A stretch of DNA of 48,074 bases, from assembly GCA_025463905.1 (NCBI GenBank), contig JAODBJ010000323.1:1-48074 (forward strand), in the 5' to 3' direction. How positions within the stretch are numbered: the first letter of the stretch is position 1; each line of letters begins with the position of its first letter. This DNA comes from Actinomycetes bacterium (lineage in GTDB: Bacteria; Actinomycetota; Acidimicrobiia; IMCC26256; PALSA-610). The translations under genes and the position numbers were made by a program. The notes below the pieces were generated by a model, which was given only the letters and a program-made list of their open reading frames with translations, was not told where the DNA came from and did no database searches. Shown here in pieces: positions 32,194 to 41,523 of this stretch.

Positions 32194-33282
32194 CTACGGG
32201 AGGACGACGAGGTCGTCGCGGTGGACGACTTCGTGGGGAAGCCCGGCGGGAAGGTCGGCGGTCTGGCGGCCGGCGACATTGCGCAGCGTCGCCGCCGAGT
32301 ACTTCGTGAGGCCTTTGGCGAACGCACGCCCTTCTTCGTCGACGACCTCCACCGCGTCTTCCGCGGCGAAATCGCCCTCGACGCGTCGGACGCCGGCAGG
32401 CAACAGGGAACGACCGCGGCTCACGAGCGCGGTGCGCGCGCCGTCGTCGACGACGACCCGACCCGCGGAGCCCTGCGCGAACGCGATCCACAACTTGCGG
32501 CTCGACAACCTGTGCGCGCGCGGCGCGAACGACGTGCCCACCGGCGCGCCACCCAAGGCGTGTACGAGCACGTCGGGCGCCGAGGCCGCGGCGATCACCG
32601 CGCGCACGCCCGACCACGCGGCCATCTTCGCGGCCGCGAGCTTGCTCGTCATACCCCCGCTCCCCCGGTCGGTTCCGGCGCCACCGGCAACCGACTCGAG
32701 TACGGCGTCGAACTCCACGATCTCCTCGATCAGCGACGCGTCGTGCGCGTAGCGGGGGTCGGCCGTGAACACGCCCGCAGTATCGGTGAGCAACACGAGC
32801 ACGTCGGCGCGCAGCAAGTGAGAAACGAGCGCGGCCAAGCGGTCGTTGTCGCCGTAGCGGATTTCGTCGTCGGCAACCGTGTCGTTCTCGTTGACGACCG
32901 GGAGCACTCCGAGTTCGAGCAATCGCTGCAGTGTCTGGCGCGCGTGGAGGTACTGACTGCGATGGATGAAGTCGTACGGGGTGAGTAACACCTGACCGAC
33001 AACGACCGCATGGTTCGAGAACATCGCGTTGAGTCGTTGGAACAGGAGGGGTTGACCGACCGCGGCGATCGCTTGCAGCGTGCCGATATCGGTGGGCCGC
33101 TGCGCAAGACCGAGCGCGGGCATGCCAGTCGCGATCGCGCCGGACAACACCAGCACGACCTGATGGCCCGCGGCGCGCGCCTCGGCGAGGTCGGCACACA
33201 GCTTCAGCAGCGCGCCGTCGTCGATGTCGCCGCGTTCATTCGTGATGGACGACGTGCCCACCTTCACGACCGCGAGGCTCAC
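32194..33282 (-). CDS. proB: Glutamate 5-kinase with PUA domain
   Basis: The 362-residue protein begins LAVVKVGTSSITNERG, the amino-acid kinase phosphate loop, continues with the DTAGVFTADPR motif, and ends with a PUA domain (from about residue 265). It phosphorylates glutamate in the first step of proline synthesis and is usually feedback-inhibited by proline. GTG 33282 starts eight bases after the obg stop; the open frame further upstream lies inside obg and is a shadow. Obg-proB-proA order is common in Gram-positive bacteria. Confidence 0.97.
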   Translation of the reverse strand: MSLAVVKVGTSSITNERGDIDDGALLKLCADLAEARAAGHQVVLVLSGAIATGMPALGLAQRPTDIGTLQAIAAVGQPLLFQRLNAMFSNHAVVVGQVLLTPYDFIHRSQYLHARQTLQRLLELGVLPVVNENDTVADDEIRYGDNDRLAALVSHLLRADVLVLLTDTAGVFTADPRYAHDASLIEEIVEFDAVLESVAGGAGTDRGSGGMTSKLAAAKMAAWSGVRAVIAAASAPDVLVHALGGAPVGTSFAPRAHRLSSRKLWIAFAQGSAGRVVVDDGARTALVSRGRSLLPAGVRRVEGDFAAEDAVEVVDEEGRAFAKGLTKYSAATLRNVAGRQTADLPAGLPHEVVHRDDLVVLP

Positions 33283-33289
33283 GAGCCGC

Positions 33290-34537
33290 TCACAGACCCT
33301 CTTCGTAGCCGAGTTCGACGTCACCGATGCGGACCGTGTCGCCGTCTCGCGCACCGGCACGCGCCAGCGCGCGCTCCACGCCCATGCGGCGCAACCGCTC
33401 CTGCACGTACACCATGGCTTCGTCGTTGGTGAGGTCGGCCAGCGCGACCGCGCGCTCGGCGATCTTGCCGCGCACGCGCCACGCGCCGTCCATGTCGCGC
33501 ACCACGCTGAAGCCCTGCTCGCTCGGGCGGAGTGTCACGTACGGCTCGGGCGCCGGTTCGGCGTTGCGTGCTTCGTCGACGAGCGTGCCCAACTTCCCGA
33601 GCATTTCGTCGAGCCCGGTGCGCGCCACACCGGAAATGCGTAGGCCGTCGTAGTCCTCGGTGGCGACGTCGGCCTTGCTGCCCACCACCAGCCGCAGCCG
33701 GTCGAGCAGTTCAGGCCTGTACTGACCGAGTTCGCGCAGCAGCACTGCTTCTTGGTCGGCCGGGCTGCGGCCGTCGACCGGTGCGAGGTCGAGCATCAAC
33801 ACGAGCACCCGAGCGCGCTCGATGTGACGCAGGAACTGATGCCCCAGGCCTTTTCCTTCCGCCGCGCCTTCGACGAGGCCGGGGATGTCGGCCAGCACGA
33901 ACTCGTGGTCCTGGAACCGCACCACGCCGAGGTGCGGCGTGAGCGTGGTGAAGGGATAGTCGGCGATCTTCGGCTTCGCCGCACTCACCGCCGAGATCAG
34001 CGTGCTCTTCCCCGCGTTCGGGAAACCGACGAGCGCGGCGTCGGCCATGAGCTTCAGCTCGAGGTGCAGCCACCGTTCTTCGCCGTACTCGCCCTGCTCG
34101 GCGAAGCTCGGCGCGCGCCGGGCGTTGGTGAGGAAACGAGCGTTGCCACGCCCACCCCGTCCGCCCTGCACCGCGAGCCAGCGGTCGCCGTGGTTCGCGA
34201 GGTCGACGAGCAACTCACCGTCGGGGGCGCGCACCACCGTGCCCTCCGGCACGTCCACCATGAGATCGGAACCCCCCGCGCCATGGCGTTTCTTGCCCGC
34301 GCCGTGCGTCCCCGACGTCGCCTTGCGGTGAGGGTGGTCGCGGAAGGCGAGGAGCGACGCGACGTTGCGGTTCCCCTGGAGCCAGACGTCGCCGCCCTTG
34401 CCCCCGTCCCCGCCGTCGGGCCCGCCTTTGGGCACGTGCGCCTCGCGCCGGAACGACACGCTGCCCGCGCCGCCGTCACCGGCTTTGACGTTCAGCTGCG
34501 CTTCGTCGACAAATCCAGACGATTCTGTTCCAGACAT
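33290..34537 (-). CDS. obg: Obg/CgtA-family GTPase
   Basis: The 415-residue protein has the glycine-rich Obg fold (residues about 8-160; KAGDGGAGSVSFRREAHVPKGGPDGGDGG), the G domain with GFPNAGKST, DIPGLVEGA and SKAD-type motifs, and a C-terminal OCT domain that is typical of Gram-positive Obg. It acts in 50S ribosome assembly and stress response. It lies downstream of rplU-rpmA in many genomes; here an HhH-GPD gene and the oppositely oriented HelD gene intervene. Confidence 0.97.
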   Translation of the reverse strand: MSGTESSGFVDEAQLNVKAGDGGAGSVSFRREAHVPKGGPDGGDGGKGGDVWLQGNRNVASLLAFRDHPHRKATSGTHGAGKKRHGAGGSDLMVDVPEGTVVRAPDGELLVDLANHGDRWLAVQGGRGGRGNARFLTNARRAPSFAEQGEYGEERWLHLELKLMADAALVGFPNAGKSTLISAVSAAKPKIADYPFTTLTPHLGVVRFQDHEFVLADIPGLVEGAAEGKGLGHQFLRHIERARVLVLMLDLAPVDGRSPADQEAVLLRELGQYRPELLDRLRLVVGSKADVATEDYDGLRISGVARTGLDEMLGKLGTLVDEARNAEPAPEPYVTLRPSEQGFSVVRDMDGAWRVRGKIAERAVALADLTNDEAMVYVQERLRRMGVERALARAGARDGDTVRIGDVELGYEEGL

Positions 34538-34555
34538 CGCCGTCGAGCTTACGAA

Positions 34556-35134
34556 CTAGGGCTGAGAAGCCGTGGCGCTCTTCTTCGCGGCTTTGGCGGC
34601 GCGCTTCTTTTCGCGGATCTCGCCGACCCGTTCGAACGAGTCCACGTCGGCGATCGACGCCCAGTCGGCGGCGACCTCTTCCCACCCCTCGGGGCGCACC
34701 CCGAGCCGCTTCCCGAGCAGCGCGACGAAGATCCGAGACTTGTCCTTGCCGAAACCGGGCAGCGCCTGGATGCGAGCCAACAGGTCCTGGCCCGACGTCA
34801 CGCCCTCCCACAGTGCCTCGGCTCTACCACCGTCGTGCTCGACCAGGTACTGGCAGAGCGCCTGGGTCCGTTTCCCCATCGATCCGGGGAAGCGATGCAG
34901 CGCGGGGCGGCGACGAAATACCTCGTCGAGCTCGTCCGGCGGCATCGCGGCGATCGCGGTGGCGTCGAGGGTGCCGCCCAGACGCTCTTTCAGTACCAGG
35001 GGCGCGCGGAATGCAGCCTCCATTGTCACTTGTTGATCCAACAACATGCCGATGAGCAGGGCGAGAGGCTCCGTCGCCAGCAGACGGTTTGCTTCGTCAT
35101 CAGGCGTGAAATGCAGCGCGCTCGGCGCAGCCAT
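34556..35134 (-). CDS. HhH-GPD-type base-excision DNA repair protein
   Basis: The 192-residue protein shows the HhH-GPD glycosylase fold: an N-terminal helix set (LIGMLLDQQVTMEAAFRAP), then the helix-hairpin-helix LLARIQALPGFGKDKSRIF, where LPGFG binds the DNA backbone. The conserved C-terminal glycosylase part is short and the usual iron-sulfur cysteines are absent, so the lesion recognised is unknown. ATG 35134 is set by a GGAGG seven bases upstream. A lysine/alanine-rich tail closes the protein. It is divergent from HelD, 105 bases away. Confidence 0.85.
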   Translation of the reverse strand: MAAPSALHFTPDDEANRLLATEPLALLIGMLLDQQVTMEAAFRAPLVLKERLGGTLDATAIAAMPPDELDEVFRRRPALHRFPGSMGKRTQALCQYLVEHDGGRAEALWEGVTSGQDLLARIQALPGFGKDKSRIFVALLGKRLGVRPEGWEEVAADWASIADVDSFERVGEIREKKRAAKAAKKSATASQP

Positions 35135-35239
35135 CGCTGGTCCTCCAAAGCCGGGTGTCAGCCAATGTACGCGGGCGAGCGGCGACCCGCGACCCCGACC
35201 GCTCCAGTAACCTTGACAGTCCCCCTTAGCGAGGTACGC

Positions 35240-37561
35240 GTGACCACAGGACCCCGCGTCGACCCGGAAATCGAGGCCGAACAGGCATACGTCGATAACG
35301 CGTACGCCCGTCTCGAGGCGATGAGGGTCGCGGCGAAACGAGTCCGTGAGGCCTACGCCGACGTACGCCAGGGCGGAACCCACCAGGCCCGCCTCGAACG
35401 AGACATCGCCTACGACGTGACGCACCGTCGCCTCGCCGAGCTCGAGATCGGCGACTCGCCCCTCGTGTTCGGCCGGCTCGACCTCGACGAGGCCGGTCCG
35501 TACTACATCGGGCGATTCGCGGTGGAAGACGCCGCGCACACACCGCTCGTGGTCGACTGGCGTGCGCCCGTGGCCGAGCCCTTCTACCGGGCGACGGCGG
35601 TGGTGCCGATGGGCGTGGTGCGGCGGCGCCATTTCCTCACCCGCAAGGGCCGGGAAATCATGACCCTCGACGACGAGGTCTTCGACCCCGACGCGATCGC
35701 CGCCGCCGGCCTCAAGGTGAGCGGCGAAGGTGCGCTCCTCGCCGCGCTCGAGCAGAACCGCACCGGTCGGATGCACGACATCGTCGCGACCATCCAGTCG
35801 GAGCAAGACGAAGCGATCCGCGCCGACATGCACGGTGTGCTCGTGGTCGCGGGCGGACCCGGCACGGGTAAGACCGCCGTCGCGCTGCACCGCGCCGCAT
35901 ACCTCCTCTACACCCACCGCGCGCGCCTTGCTTCGCAGGGCGTTCTCCTCGTCGGGCCGAGCAAGGTGTTCCTGCGCTACATCGAGCAGGTGCTGCCGTC
36001 GCTGGGCGAACAGGACGTGCAGCTGAGCACGATCACCGGCCTGAAGCCGCGGCTGCGGGCGAGCGCCACCGACTCGGTTGCGGTTGCGACCATGAAGGGC
36101 GACGCCCGCATGGCCGACGTCATCTGGCGTGCGGTAGCCGACCGTGAGCGCGCCCTGCCGCGCGAGCTCACGTTGGTACTCGACGGCCTGCGCATACGCG
36201 TCTCACGCCAGGACACCGCGCGCATCGCCGACGCGGCGCGGCGCCGGCGCGGCACGCACAACTCGAAGTGGCCGTACGCACAGCGTCGCCTACTCGACCT
36301 CCTCGCCGAGCGCTACAAGGCGGCCGCGATCCGTTCGTACCACGGGTCTCGCCTCGACGCTCCCGGCCGCGAGCGCGTACGCCCGCTCATCGCGCCGCCG
36401 TCGATTGCCGGCACGCTCGCACGCGGTGAAACGCCACCCGAAGGATGGGAAACCGAACTGCGGGGCCGGTTCCGGCGCCTCCCCGAGGTACGCGAAGCGC
36501 TCGATCGCATGTGGCCGGTGTTGTCGGGTGCCGAGCTCGTCAACGACCTGTTGGGGTTCCGCGCACTGGTGCGATCGGCAGGGCGGGGCATTCTCGACGA
36601 GCGCGAGCAAGACCTCCTGCATCGCCGCCGGGTGAGCGATCTGACTCAGGTGCCCTGGACCGACGCCGACGTCGCTCTCGTCGACGAAGCCGACACGTTG
36701 CTCGGCCCGGTGGAAGCGGCCCAGCCGCGCCGCGCCCGCCGGCGAGTATCCGCCGACGATTTGGAAACCGCGTCACGGGTGATCGCCGAACTCGGACTGG
36801 CCGGCACAACCGACGCCGCACAACTCGCGGCTCGCTTCTCCGACCCTTCCGTCGCGAGCAACGGCGACGGTACCGGCGAACCGCGCGTCTTCGGCCACGT
36901 ACTCGTCGATGAGGCGCAGGACCTCACCGCGATGCAGTGGCGCATGCTCTCCCGGCGTTGCCCGTCAGGCTCGATGACGTTGGTGGGCGACCCCGGCCAA
37001 GCGTCGAGGCCGGGCGCGGTCTCGTCGTGGGACGACGTGTTCCGCCACCTACCCACGCACAACCCGCCCCGATTCGCGACGTTGTCGGTGAACTACCGCA
37101 CGCCGTCCGAGATCATGGAAGTCGCGGCCCGCTTGCTCTCGGTGGCCGCGCCGACGGTGGAACCGTCGCAGTCGGTGCGTAGCACCGGCGAGTCACCGCG
37201 TTACGAAAGCGTTGCTCGCGAGGATCTGGTGGCAACCGCGGCCTCGTCCGCACGCGCCGCGCTAAACCAAGGCGGCACGGTCGCGCTCATCGCGCCGGCC
37301 GCGGTGCACGAAGCGCTCGTGCTCGCACTCGCCGACGTCGGCGCGGTGGCCGACTCGGCCGAAGCGCTCGACGCACCCATCACGGTGCTCGACGCGACCG
37401 ATGCGAAGGGTCTCGAGTTCGACCACGTGATCGTGACCGAACCGGCTCGCCTGGTGACCCCCGACCGCGCCGGACTACGCCTGCTCTACGTGACGATCAC
37501 CCGCGCAACGAAGACGCTCACCATCGTGCACTCCGAGCCCCTACCGGAAGGCCTCCGGTAG
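35240..37561 (+). CDS. helD: HelD-like superfamily 1 ATPase (RNA polymerase recycling factor)
   Basis: The 773-residue protein has an N-terminal antiparallel coiled coil (about 1-70), a UvrD-like ATPase core with Walker A GGPGTGKT near residue 204-211, a motif II VLVDEAQD near 554 followed by LVGDPGQAS, and the C-terminal motifs SVNYRTP and LLYVTITRATKTL. This arrangement fits HelD, which removes stalled RNA polymerase from DNA using ATP. It could be labelled UvrD-like or helicase IV in databases. GTG 35240 has GAGG five bases upstream; the longer upstream frame crosses the divergent gene and is a shadow. Confidence 0.92.
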   Translation: MTTGPRVDPEIEAEQAYVDNAYARLEAMRVAAKRVREAYADVRQGGTHQARLERDIAYDVTHRRLAELEIGDSPLVFGRLDLDEAGPYYIGRFAVEDAAHTPLVVDWRAPVAEPFYRATAVVPMGVVRRRHFLTRKGREIMTLDDEVFDPDAIAAAGLKVSGEGALLAALEQNRTGRMHDIVATIQSEQDEAIRADMHGVLVVAGGPGTGKTAVALHRAAYLLYTHRARLASQGVLLVGPSKVFLRYIEQVLPSLGEQDVQLSTITGLKPRLRASATDSVAVATMKGDARMADVIWRAVADRERALPRELTLVLDGLRIRVSRQDTARIADAARRRRGTHNSKWPYAQRRLLDLLAERYKAAAIRSYHGSRLDAPGRERVRPLIAPPSIAGTLARGETPPEGWETELRGRFRRLPEVREALDRMWPVLSGAELVNDLLGFRALVRSAGRGILDEREQDLLHRRRVSDLTQVPWTDADVALVDEADTLLGPVEAAQPRRARRRVSADDLETASRVIAELGLAGTTDAAQLAARFSDPSVASNGDGTGEPRVFGHVLVDEAQDLTAMQWRMLSRRCPSGSMTLVGDPGQASRPGAVSSWDDVFRHLPTHNPPRFATLSVNYRTPSEIMEVAARLLSVAAPTVEPSQSVRSTGESPRYESVAREDLVATAASSARAALNQGGTVALIAPAAVHEALVLALADVGAVADSAEALDAPITVLDATDAKGLEFDHVIVTEPARLVTPDRAGLRLLYVTITRATKTLTIVHSEPLPEGLR

Positions 37562-37567
37562 GCGCAG

Positions 37568-37819
37568 TCAGTCGATGACGATGTCGACGAGCTTGCGGCC
37601 GCGCCGCGTACCGAACTTCACGATGCCGTCGGCCTTGGCGAACAGCGTGTCGTCGCCACCGCGCCCGACGTTGAAGCCCGGGTGCCACCGGGTGCCGCGC
37701 TGGCGGATGATGATCGTGCCCGCGCTCACCGTCTCACCGCTGTAACGCTTCACTCCGAGCCGCTGGGCGTGGGAGTCACGCCCGTTGCGTGAGGAAGCTG
37801 CGCCCTTCTTCTTCGACAT
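37568..37819 (-). CDS. rpmA: 50S ribosomal protein L27
   Basis: The 83-residue protein is complete ([19 protein letters not shown] at the start and the [15 protein letters not shown] core). The N-terminal tail reaches the peptidyl transferase centre. It begins with MSKKKG and has no cleavable extension of the Firmicutes type. It follows rplU after 12 bases on the same strand. Confidence 0.98.
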   Translation of the reverse strand: MSKKKGAASSRNGRDSHAQRLGVKRYSGETVSAGTIIIRQRGTRWHPGFNVGRGGDDTLFAKADGIVKFGTRRGRKLVDIVID

Positions 37820-37831
37820 CGGTCTCTCCTG

Positions 37832-38143
37832 TTACCCGCGCGAGATCGCGGTGATCTCGATGGTGGAGTAGTGCTGGCGGTGGCCCCACCGGCGCCGCTG
37901 GTTCGACTTGGGCTTGTAGGTGAAGCCCTTGATCTTCGGGCCCTTCGCGTCGCCGACCACCCGTGCGTTCACCGACGCACCCGACAGCTCGTCGGGGGTG
38001 GCGAGCACGGTGGCGCCGTCGACGAGCAAGAGCAGGCGCAGCGCCACGTCGTCCTCACCGCTCGCGCCGAGGCGTTCCACGTCGAGGCGGTCGCCCTGGG
38101 CGACTCGGTACTGCTTCCCACCGGTTTGGATCACTGCGTACAT
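37832..38143 (-). CDS. rplU: 50S ribosomal protein L21
   Basis: The 103-residue protein begins MYAVIQTGGKQYRVAQGD and ends with a basic RNA-binding region (GFTYKPKSNQRRRWGHRQHY), typical of L21, which binds 23S rRNA. It is first in the rplU-rpmA operon; its promoter lies in the 89-base gap shared with the divergent NarL-type regulator. I see no clear autoregulatory leader structure there. Confidence 0.98.
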   Translation of the reverse strand: MYAVIQTGGKQYRVAQGDRLDVERLGASGEDDVALRLLLLVDGATVLATPDELSGASVNARVVGDAKGPKIKGFTYKPKSNQRRRWGHRQHYSTIEITAISRG

Positions 38144-38232
38144 GAGATCCCTGCGTACATCACGTGTCGGGCTTCTTCAGGACCGGGAGAGTGTAGCTGG
38201 GAGGCGGGTCAGGCCCGATAACGTCCCGCTAG

Positions 38233-38901
38233 ATGGTGCTGCGCGTGGTGGTGGCCGAAGACAACCTGCTGGTGCGCGAAGGCATCGTGACGCTCCTCGA
38301 GCAGGAGGAGACCATGCTCGTCGTCGCCGCGGTCGGCAGCTACGACGAGCTGCTCGAGGCCGTCGACCGCGAGAAACCCGACGTCGTGGTTACCGATATC
38401 CGCATGCCACCCACCGAGACCGACGAGGGCATCCGGGCCGCGCTGGAACTGCGGGAACGGACCCCCGACACCGGCGTTGTGGTGCTGAGCCAGTTCGCCG
38501 ACCCCGGCTACGCCCTGGCGCTGCTCAACGCCGGTTCCAAAGGGCGGGCCTACCTGCTCAAAGACCGGGTGTCGGAGCCGTCGCAACTCGTGTCGGCGAT
38601 CGAAGAAGTGGCTCGGGGCGGCAGTGTCATCGACCCTCAGGTGGTCGACACGCTGGTGTCGGCCCGCGCCGCGAAACCATCGTCGCCCATCGAGCGTCTC
38701 ACTCCGCGTGAACGCGAGGTGCTCGAGCAAATGGCCCAGGGGCGCAACAACGCCGGGATCGCGCAGGCGCTGTTCCTCTCGGCCCACGCGGTCGAAAAGC
38801 ACATCAACTCCCTGTTCTCCAAGCTGGGGCTCAGCGAAGAGGTGGATGTGCACCGCCGGGTGAAAGCGGTGCTCCTGTTCCTCTCCGACCAGGGGGGTTG
38901 A
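38233..38901 (+). CDS. NarL/LuxR-type response regulator
   Basis: The 222-residue regulator has a receiver with phosphoacceptor D55 (VVVTDIRMPP), a Ser in VVLSQF and K in LLKDRV, followed by a LuxR-type helix-turn-helix (LTPREREVLEQMAQGRNNAG, then AVEKHINSLFSKLGL). Its receiver closely resembles the receiver of the cyclase fusion at 44660-46000: both have VVVTDIRMPP, an EGI insert, VVxLSQ and YLLKDRV. It is probably phosphorylated by the HisKA_3-type kinase at 39359-41512. Confidence 0.95.
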   Translation: MVLRVVVAEDNLLVREGIVTLLEQEETMLVVAAVGSYDELLEAVDREKPDVVVTDIRMPPTETDEGIRAALELRERTPDTGVVVLSQFADPGYALALLNAGSKGRAYLLKDRVSEPSQLVSAIEEVARGGSVIDPQVVDTLVSARAAKPSSPIERLTPREREVLEQMAQGRNNAGIAQALFLSAHAVEKHINSLFSKLGLSEEVDVHRRVKAVLLFLSDQGG

Positions 38902-38969
38902 CACCCCCGGGCATTTCCCGGACACCAACCTGGTTCTCAAGAGGGAGACTTGCGACCATAGAAGATGCC

Positions 38970-39362
38970 ATGAACACCGCCGACGGGTCTACCAAGACCA
39001 TTTCAGTGCTGATCGTCGAAGACCAGCACCCATTCCGCGACGTCGCGCGCACCGTGATCAGCATGACCGACGGGTTCACCGTCACCGGTGAGGCGGCGTC
39101 GGGTGAGGAAGCGGTCGAGATGGCCGAAAGCCAGCACCCTGACCTCGTGCTGATGGACATCAACCTCCCGGGGATCAACGGCATCGAAGCCACCCGGCGA
39201 ATCAAGGCGTCCCGCCCGGCGACGGTCGTGATCCTGCTGTCGACCTACTCCGAATCCGACTTGCCCGCCGACGCGCGCAGCTGCGGAGCCATCGAGTACG
39301 TCCACAAAGAAGACTTCGGCCCGTCGCTCGTGCAAGACCTCTGGGAACGCTCCCGCACCTAG
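38970..39362 (+). CDS. Stand-alone receiver-domain protein
   Basis: The 130-residue protein is a single receiver domain: acidic pair in LIVEDQ, phosphoacceptor D63 in LVLMDINLPGING, Thr in LLSTYS and Lys in YVHKEDF. No output domain follows, so it could be a phosphate relay, a phosphate sink or a regulator acting by protein contact. ATG 38970 is used; the open frame upstream overlaps the end of the previous regulator. Its stop overlaps that of the convergent kinase gene. Confidence 0.88.
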   Translation: MNTADGSTKTISVLIVEDQHPFRDVARTVISMTDGFTVTGEAASGEEAVEMAESQHPDLVLMDINLPGINGIEATRRIKASRPATVVILLSTYSESDLPADARSCGAIEYVHKEDFGPSLVQDLWERSRT

Positions 39363-41512
39363 TCGGTTGTTGCCAGCGTCTCCGCGTCGGGGATGTGCCC
39401 CTTCACGTGGGTGCCGGCCCCTGGTGCGGAGACGACGTCGAGCGTGCCTCCGATCGCGCCGAGACGGTCGGCCATGTTCACGAAGCCGTGGCCGAGGATC
39501 GCGTCGCTCGTCGCGTCGAACCCCGCGCCGTCGTCTTCGACGTCGAAGCAGAGGTCTCCGTCGGCTTCGAACACCCGCAGCGTGATGCGCGCGCCTTCCC
39601 CTGCGTGTTTGCCCGAGTTCTGCATCGCTTCGAGGCAGCAGAAATACACGGCCGCTTCAGTTTCCGGCGCGTACCGGCCGACGTTCGCCTGCACGTCGGT
39701 GGGGAGCAGTGAACGATTGGCGGCGGCGACGAGCGCTTCGCCGAGCCCCCGATCCATCAGCAACGGGGGGTAGATGCCGTGCGCGAGTTCGCGCAACTCG
39801 GTGAGCGTCGACTGCGTCTCACCGCGTAAGTCCTCGAGCAACTTGCCGACCTGCGCCGGATCTTTCTCGAGCAGTTGCCGCGCGAGCCCGAGCTTCACTG
39901 CGAGCGCGACGAGTCGTTGTTGCGCGCCGTCGTGCAAGTCGCGTTCGATTCGGCGACGCGACTGGTCGGCCGCCGCGACGATGCGCTTTCGCGACGCGCG
40001 CAGTTGTTCGTTGGCGATGCGCAGTTCGTCGAGCGATGCCTGCAGCGCGGTGTCGAGCCGGGTGTTGTGCAACGCGAGGGCGACCTGACGCGCGAGTTCG
40101 GTGAGGACTCGTTCTTCTTCCTCGGTGAACGGCGCGGCGTCGGGGTTGCGCTCGCACACGAGCAGGCCGAGAAGCTCGCCCGAGTGCGCCATCGGCGCCA
40201 TGCGCAGCACTTTCCCAGGATGGGCCGCAAGGAGTTCGGGTAGCCACACCTGGAGCCACGCGTTCCCGGAAACGTGGGCCCGGCAGATCACGGCAACTGC
40301 GTCGGGGCCCAGGCGCACGCGCGGCGGTTCACGGAAAGGCACCGACGCCGCGCACTCGAGCACGCCGCCCGTACCTGTCCATACCTCGGTGGCGCTCAGT
40401 TGCATGCTCTTCTTCAACGATTCGGCCAACTGCAACAGGAGCTCGTCGAGGGGGATCGAACGCGACATGCGGGCGCCGAAGGTCTGCAGCGGCTCGTCGG
40501 GCGCACGCCGTTCTCCGTAGACGCGTCGGTTCGCAAAGTCGTTCAGGCGAGCGCGCGCCGGGGCGTACAGCACCGCGGCGATCACCGCCGCGACCATCGA
40601 CAGACCGAGCACCCGCCGTTCGGCGGCGTGCGGAGCGTCACCGAACCCGAGCACAACGACGACGTACACCGCTCCCACCATCACCATGAGCCCGCCGGCT
40701 TCGATGGTGCCGGCGAGCAAGCGGTCGATTCGCACGCCTCTCCGGTCGATCGCGCCGAGCGCGACAGCCACCGGCACGATGCTCGTGCCGGCCACGGTGA
40801 CCTCGCCCGCGACCGCGGGCCACCCGACGAGCCCGCGCAGCAACCACACTCCGGCAGTGAGCGACAGCGCGAGCACTGCGCCCCAGCCGACCCATTGCAT
40901 ACGCGCCCGTTCGACCGCGCTCGCGCGCCGGTACCGATCCAGAAATGCGGCGACGGCGACGAGACCGAACAGGATGTCTTCGACGACGATCGGTGTCCGG
41001 CGCAACGCGCCATGACGTTGATCCAGTATCAACCCGAAGCCGACCGCGAGGAGCACGAGCAGCCCGAGTGTGACCCGCCGCACGCGGTCGGCGACGCGAC
41101 CGTCGGGCAACGCGATGATGAGTCCGGCGACGACCAACGGGATCGCGGCGACCGCAAACCCTCGCGCCGCCCGAGCCCCCGCCGACCCAACTTCGTCGTA
41201 CTTCGCGACCGCGGTGATCGAGGCGACGATCACGACACCGACAAGCGCGCACCATGTTGCCAGTGGCTCTCGCCGCACACGTGCGATCGCGATCGCGGCG
41301 CCCACCCATAGCAACGCGATGACCGCACCGATACCGCGTAGCACTCGGTCATCGGCGTCGATACCCAAGGTCGCGTACGCGCCGGTAACTGCCGTCGCTG
41401 CCGCGACCGCGACGATCAGGGCGAACGGGCCCGGTGCGACGCGCTCGTGCGACACCGGTTGCGAGACGTCCAACGCTTGCGTGGTCATCACCTGTTCTGA
41501 GACTGCTGCCAT
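39359..41512 (-). CDS. Membrane histidine kinase with GAF domain (HisKA_3 type)
   Basis: The 717-residue kinase has about eight to nine hydrophobic segments in residues 30-320, a GAF domain (about 345-490), a coiled coil, a HisKA_3 domain with H527 in RRRIERDLHDGAQQRL, and an ATPase domain with CLEAMQNSGKHA and DVEDDGAGFD. HisKA_3 kinases phosphorylate NarL-type receivers; three candidates are in this region. ATG 41512 follows the permease stop by 11 bases with GGAAG upstream, placing it at the end of the cyclase-ABC operon. Confidence 0.92.
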   Translation of the reverse strand: MAAVSEQVMTTQALDVSQPVSHERVAPGPFALIVAVAAATAVTGAYATLGIDADDRVLRGIGAVIALLWVGAAIAIARVRREPLATWCALVGVVIVASITAVAKYDEVGSAGARAARGFAVAAIPLVVAGLIIALPDGRVADRVRRVTLGLLVLLAVGFGLILDQRHGALRRTPIVVEDILFGLVAVAAFLDRYRRASAVERARMQWVGWGAVLALSLTAGVWLLRGLVGWPAVAGEVTVAGTSIVPVAVALGAIDRRGVRIDRLLAGTIEAGGLMVMVGAVYVVVVLGFGDAPHAAERRVLGLSMVAAVIAAVLYAPARARLNDFANRRVYGERRAPDEPLQTFGARMSRSIPLDELLLQLAESLKKSMQLSATEVWTGTGGVLECAASVPFREPPRVRLGPDAVAVICRAHVSGNAWLQVWLPELLAAHPGKVLRMAPMAHSGELLGLLVCERNPDAAPFTEEEERVLTELARQVALALHNTRLDTALQASLDELRIANEQLRASRKRIVAAADQSRRRIERDLHDGAQQRLVALAVKLGLARQLLEKDPAQVGKLLEDLRGETQSTLTELRELAHGIYPPLLMDRGLGEALVAAANRSLLPTDVQANVGRYAPETEAAVYFCCLEAMQNSGKHAGEGARITLRVFEADGDLCFDVEDDGAGFDATSDAILGHGFVNMADRLGAIGGTLDVVSAPGAGTHVKGHIPDAETLATTD

Positions 41513-41523
41513 GCTTCCACGCC

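Noticed and set aside
35213-35218. Consensus-like TTGACA before helD
   Set aside because: It lies only 21 bases before the start codon, with no -10 element at 17 bases spacing; it is too close to serve as a normal -35 for a transcript with the GAGG ribosome site.
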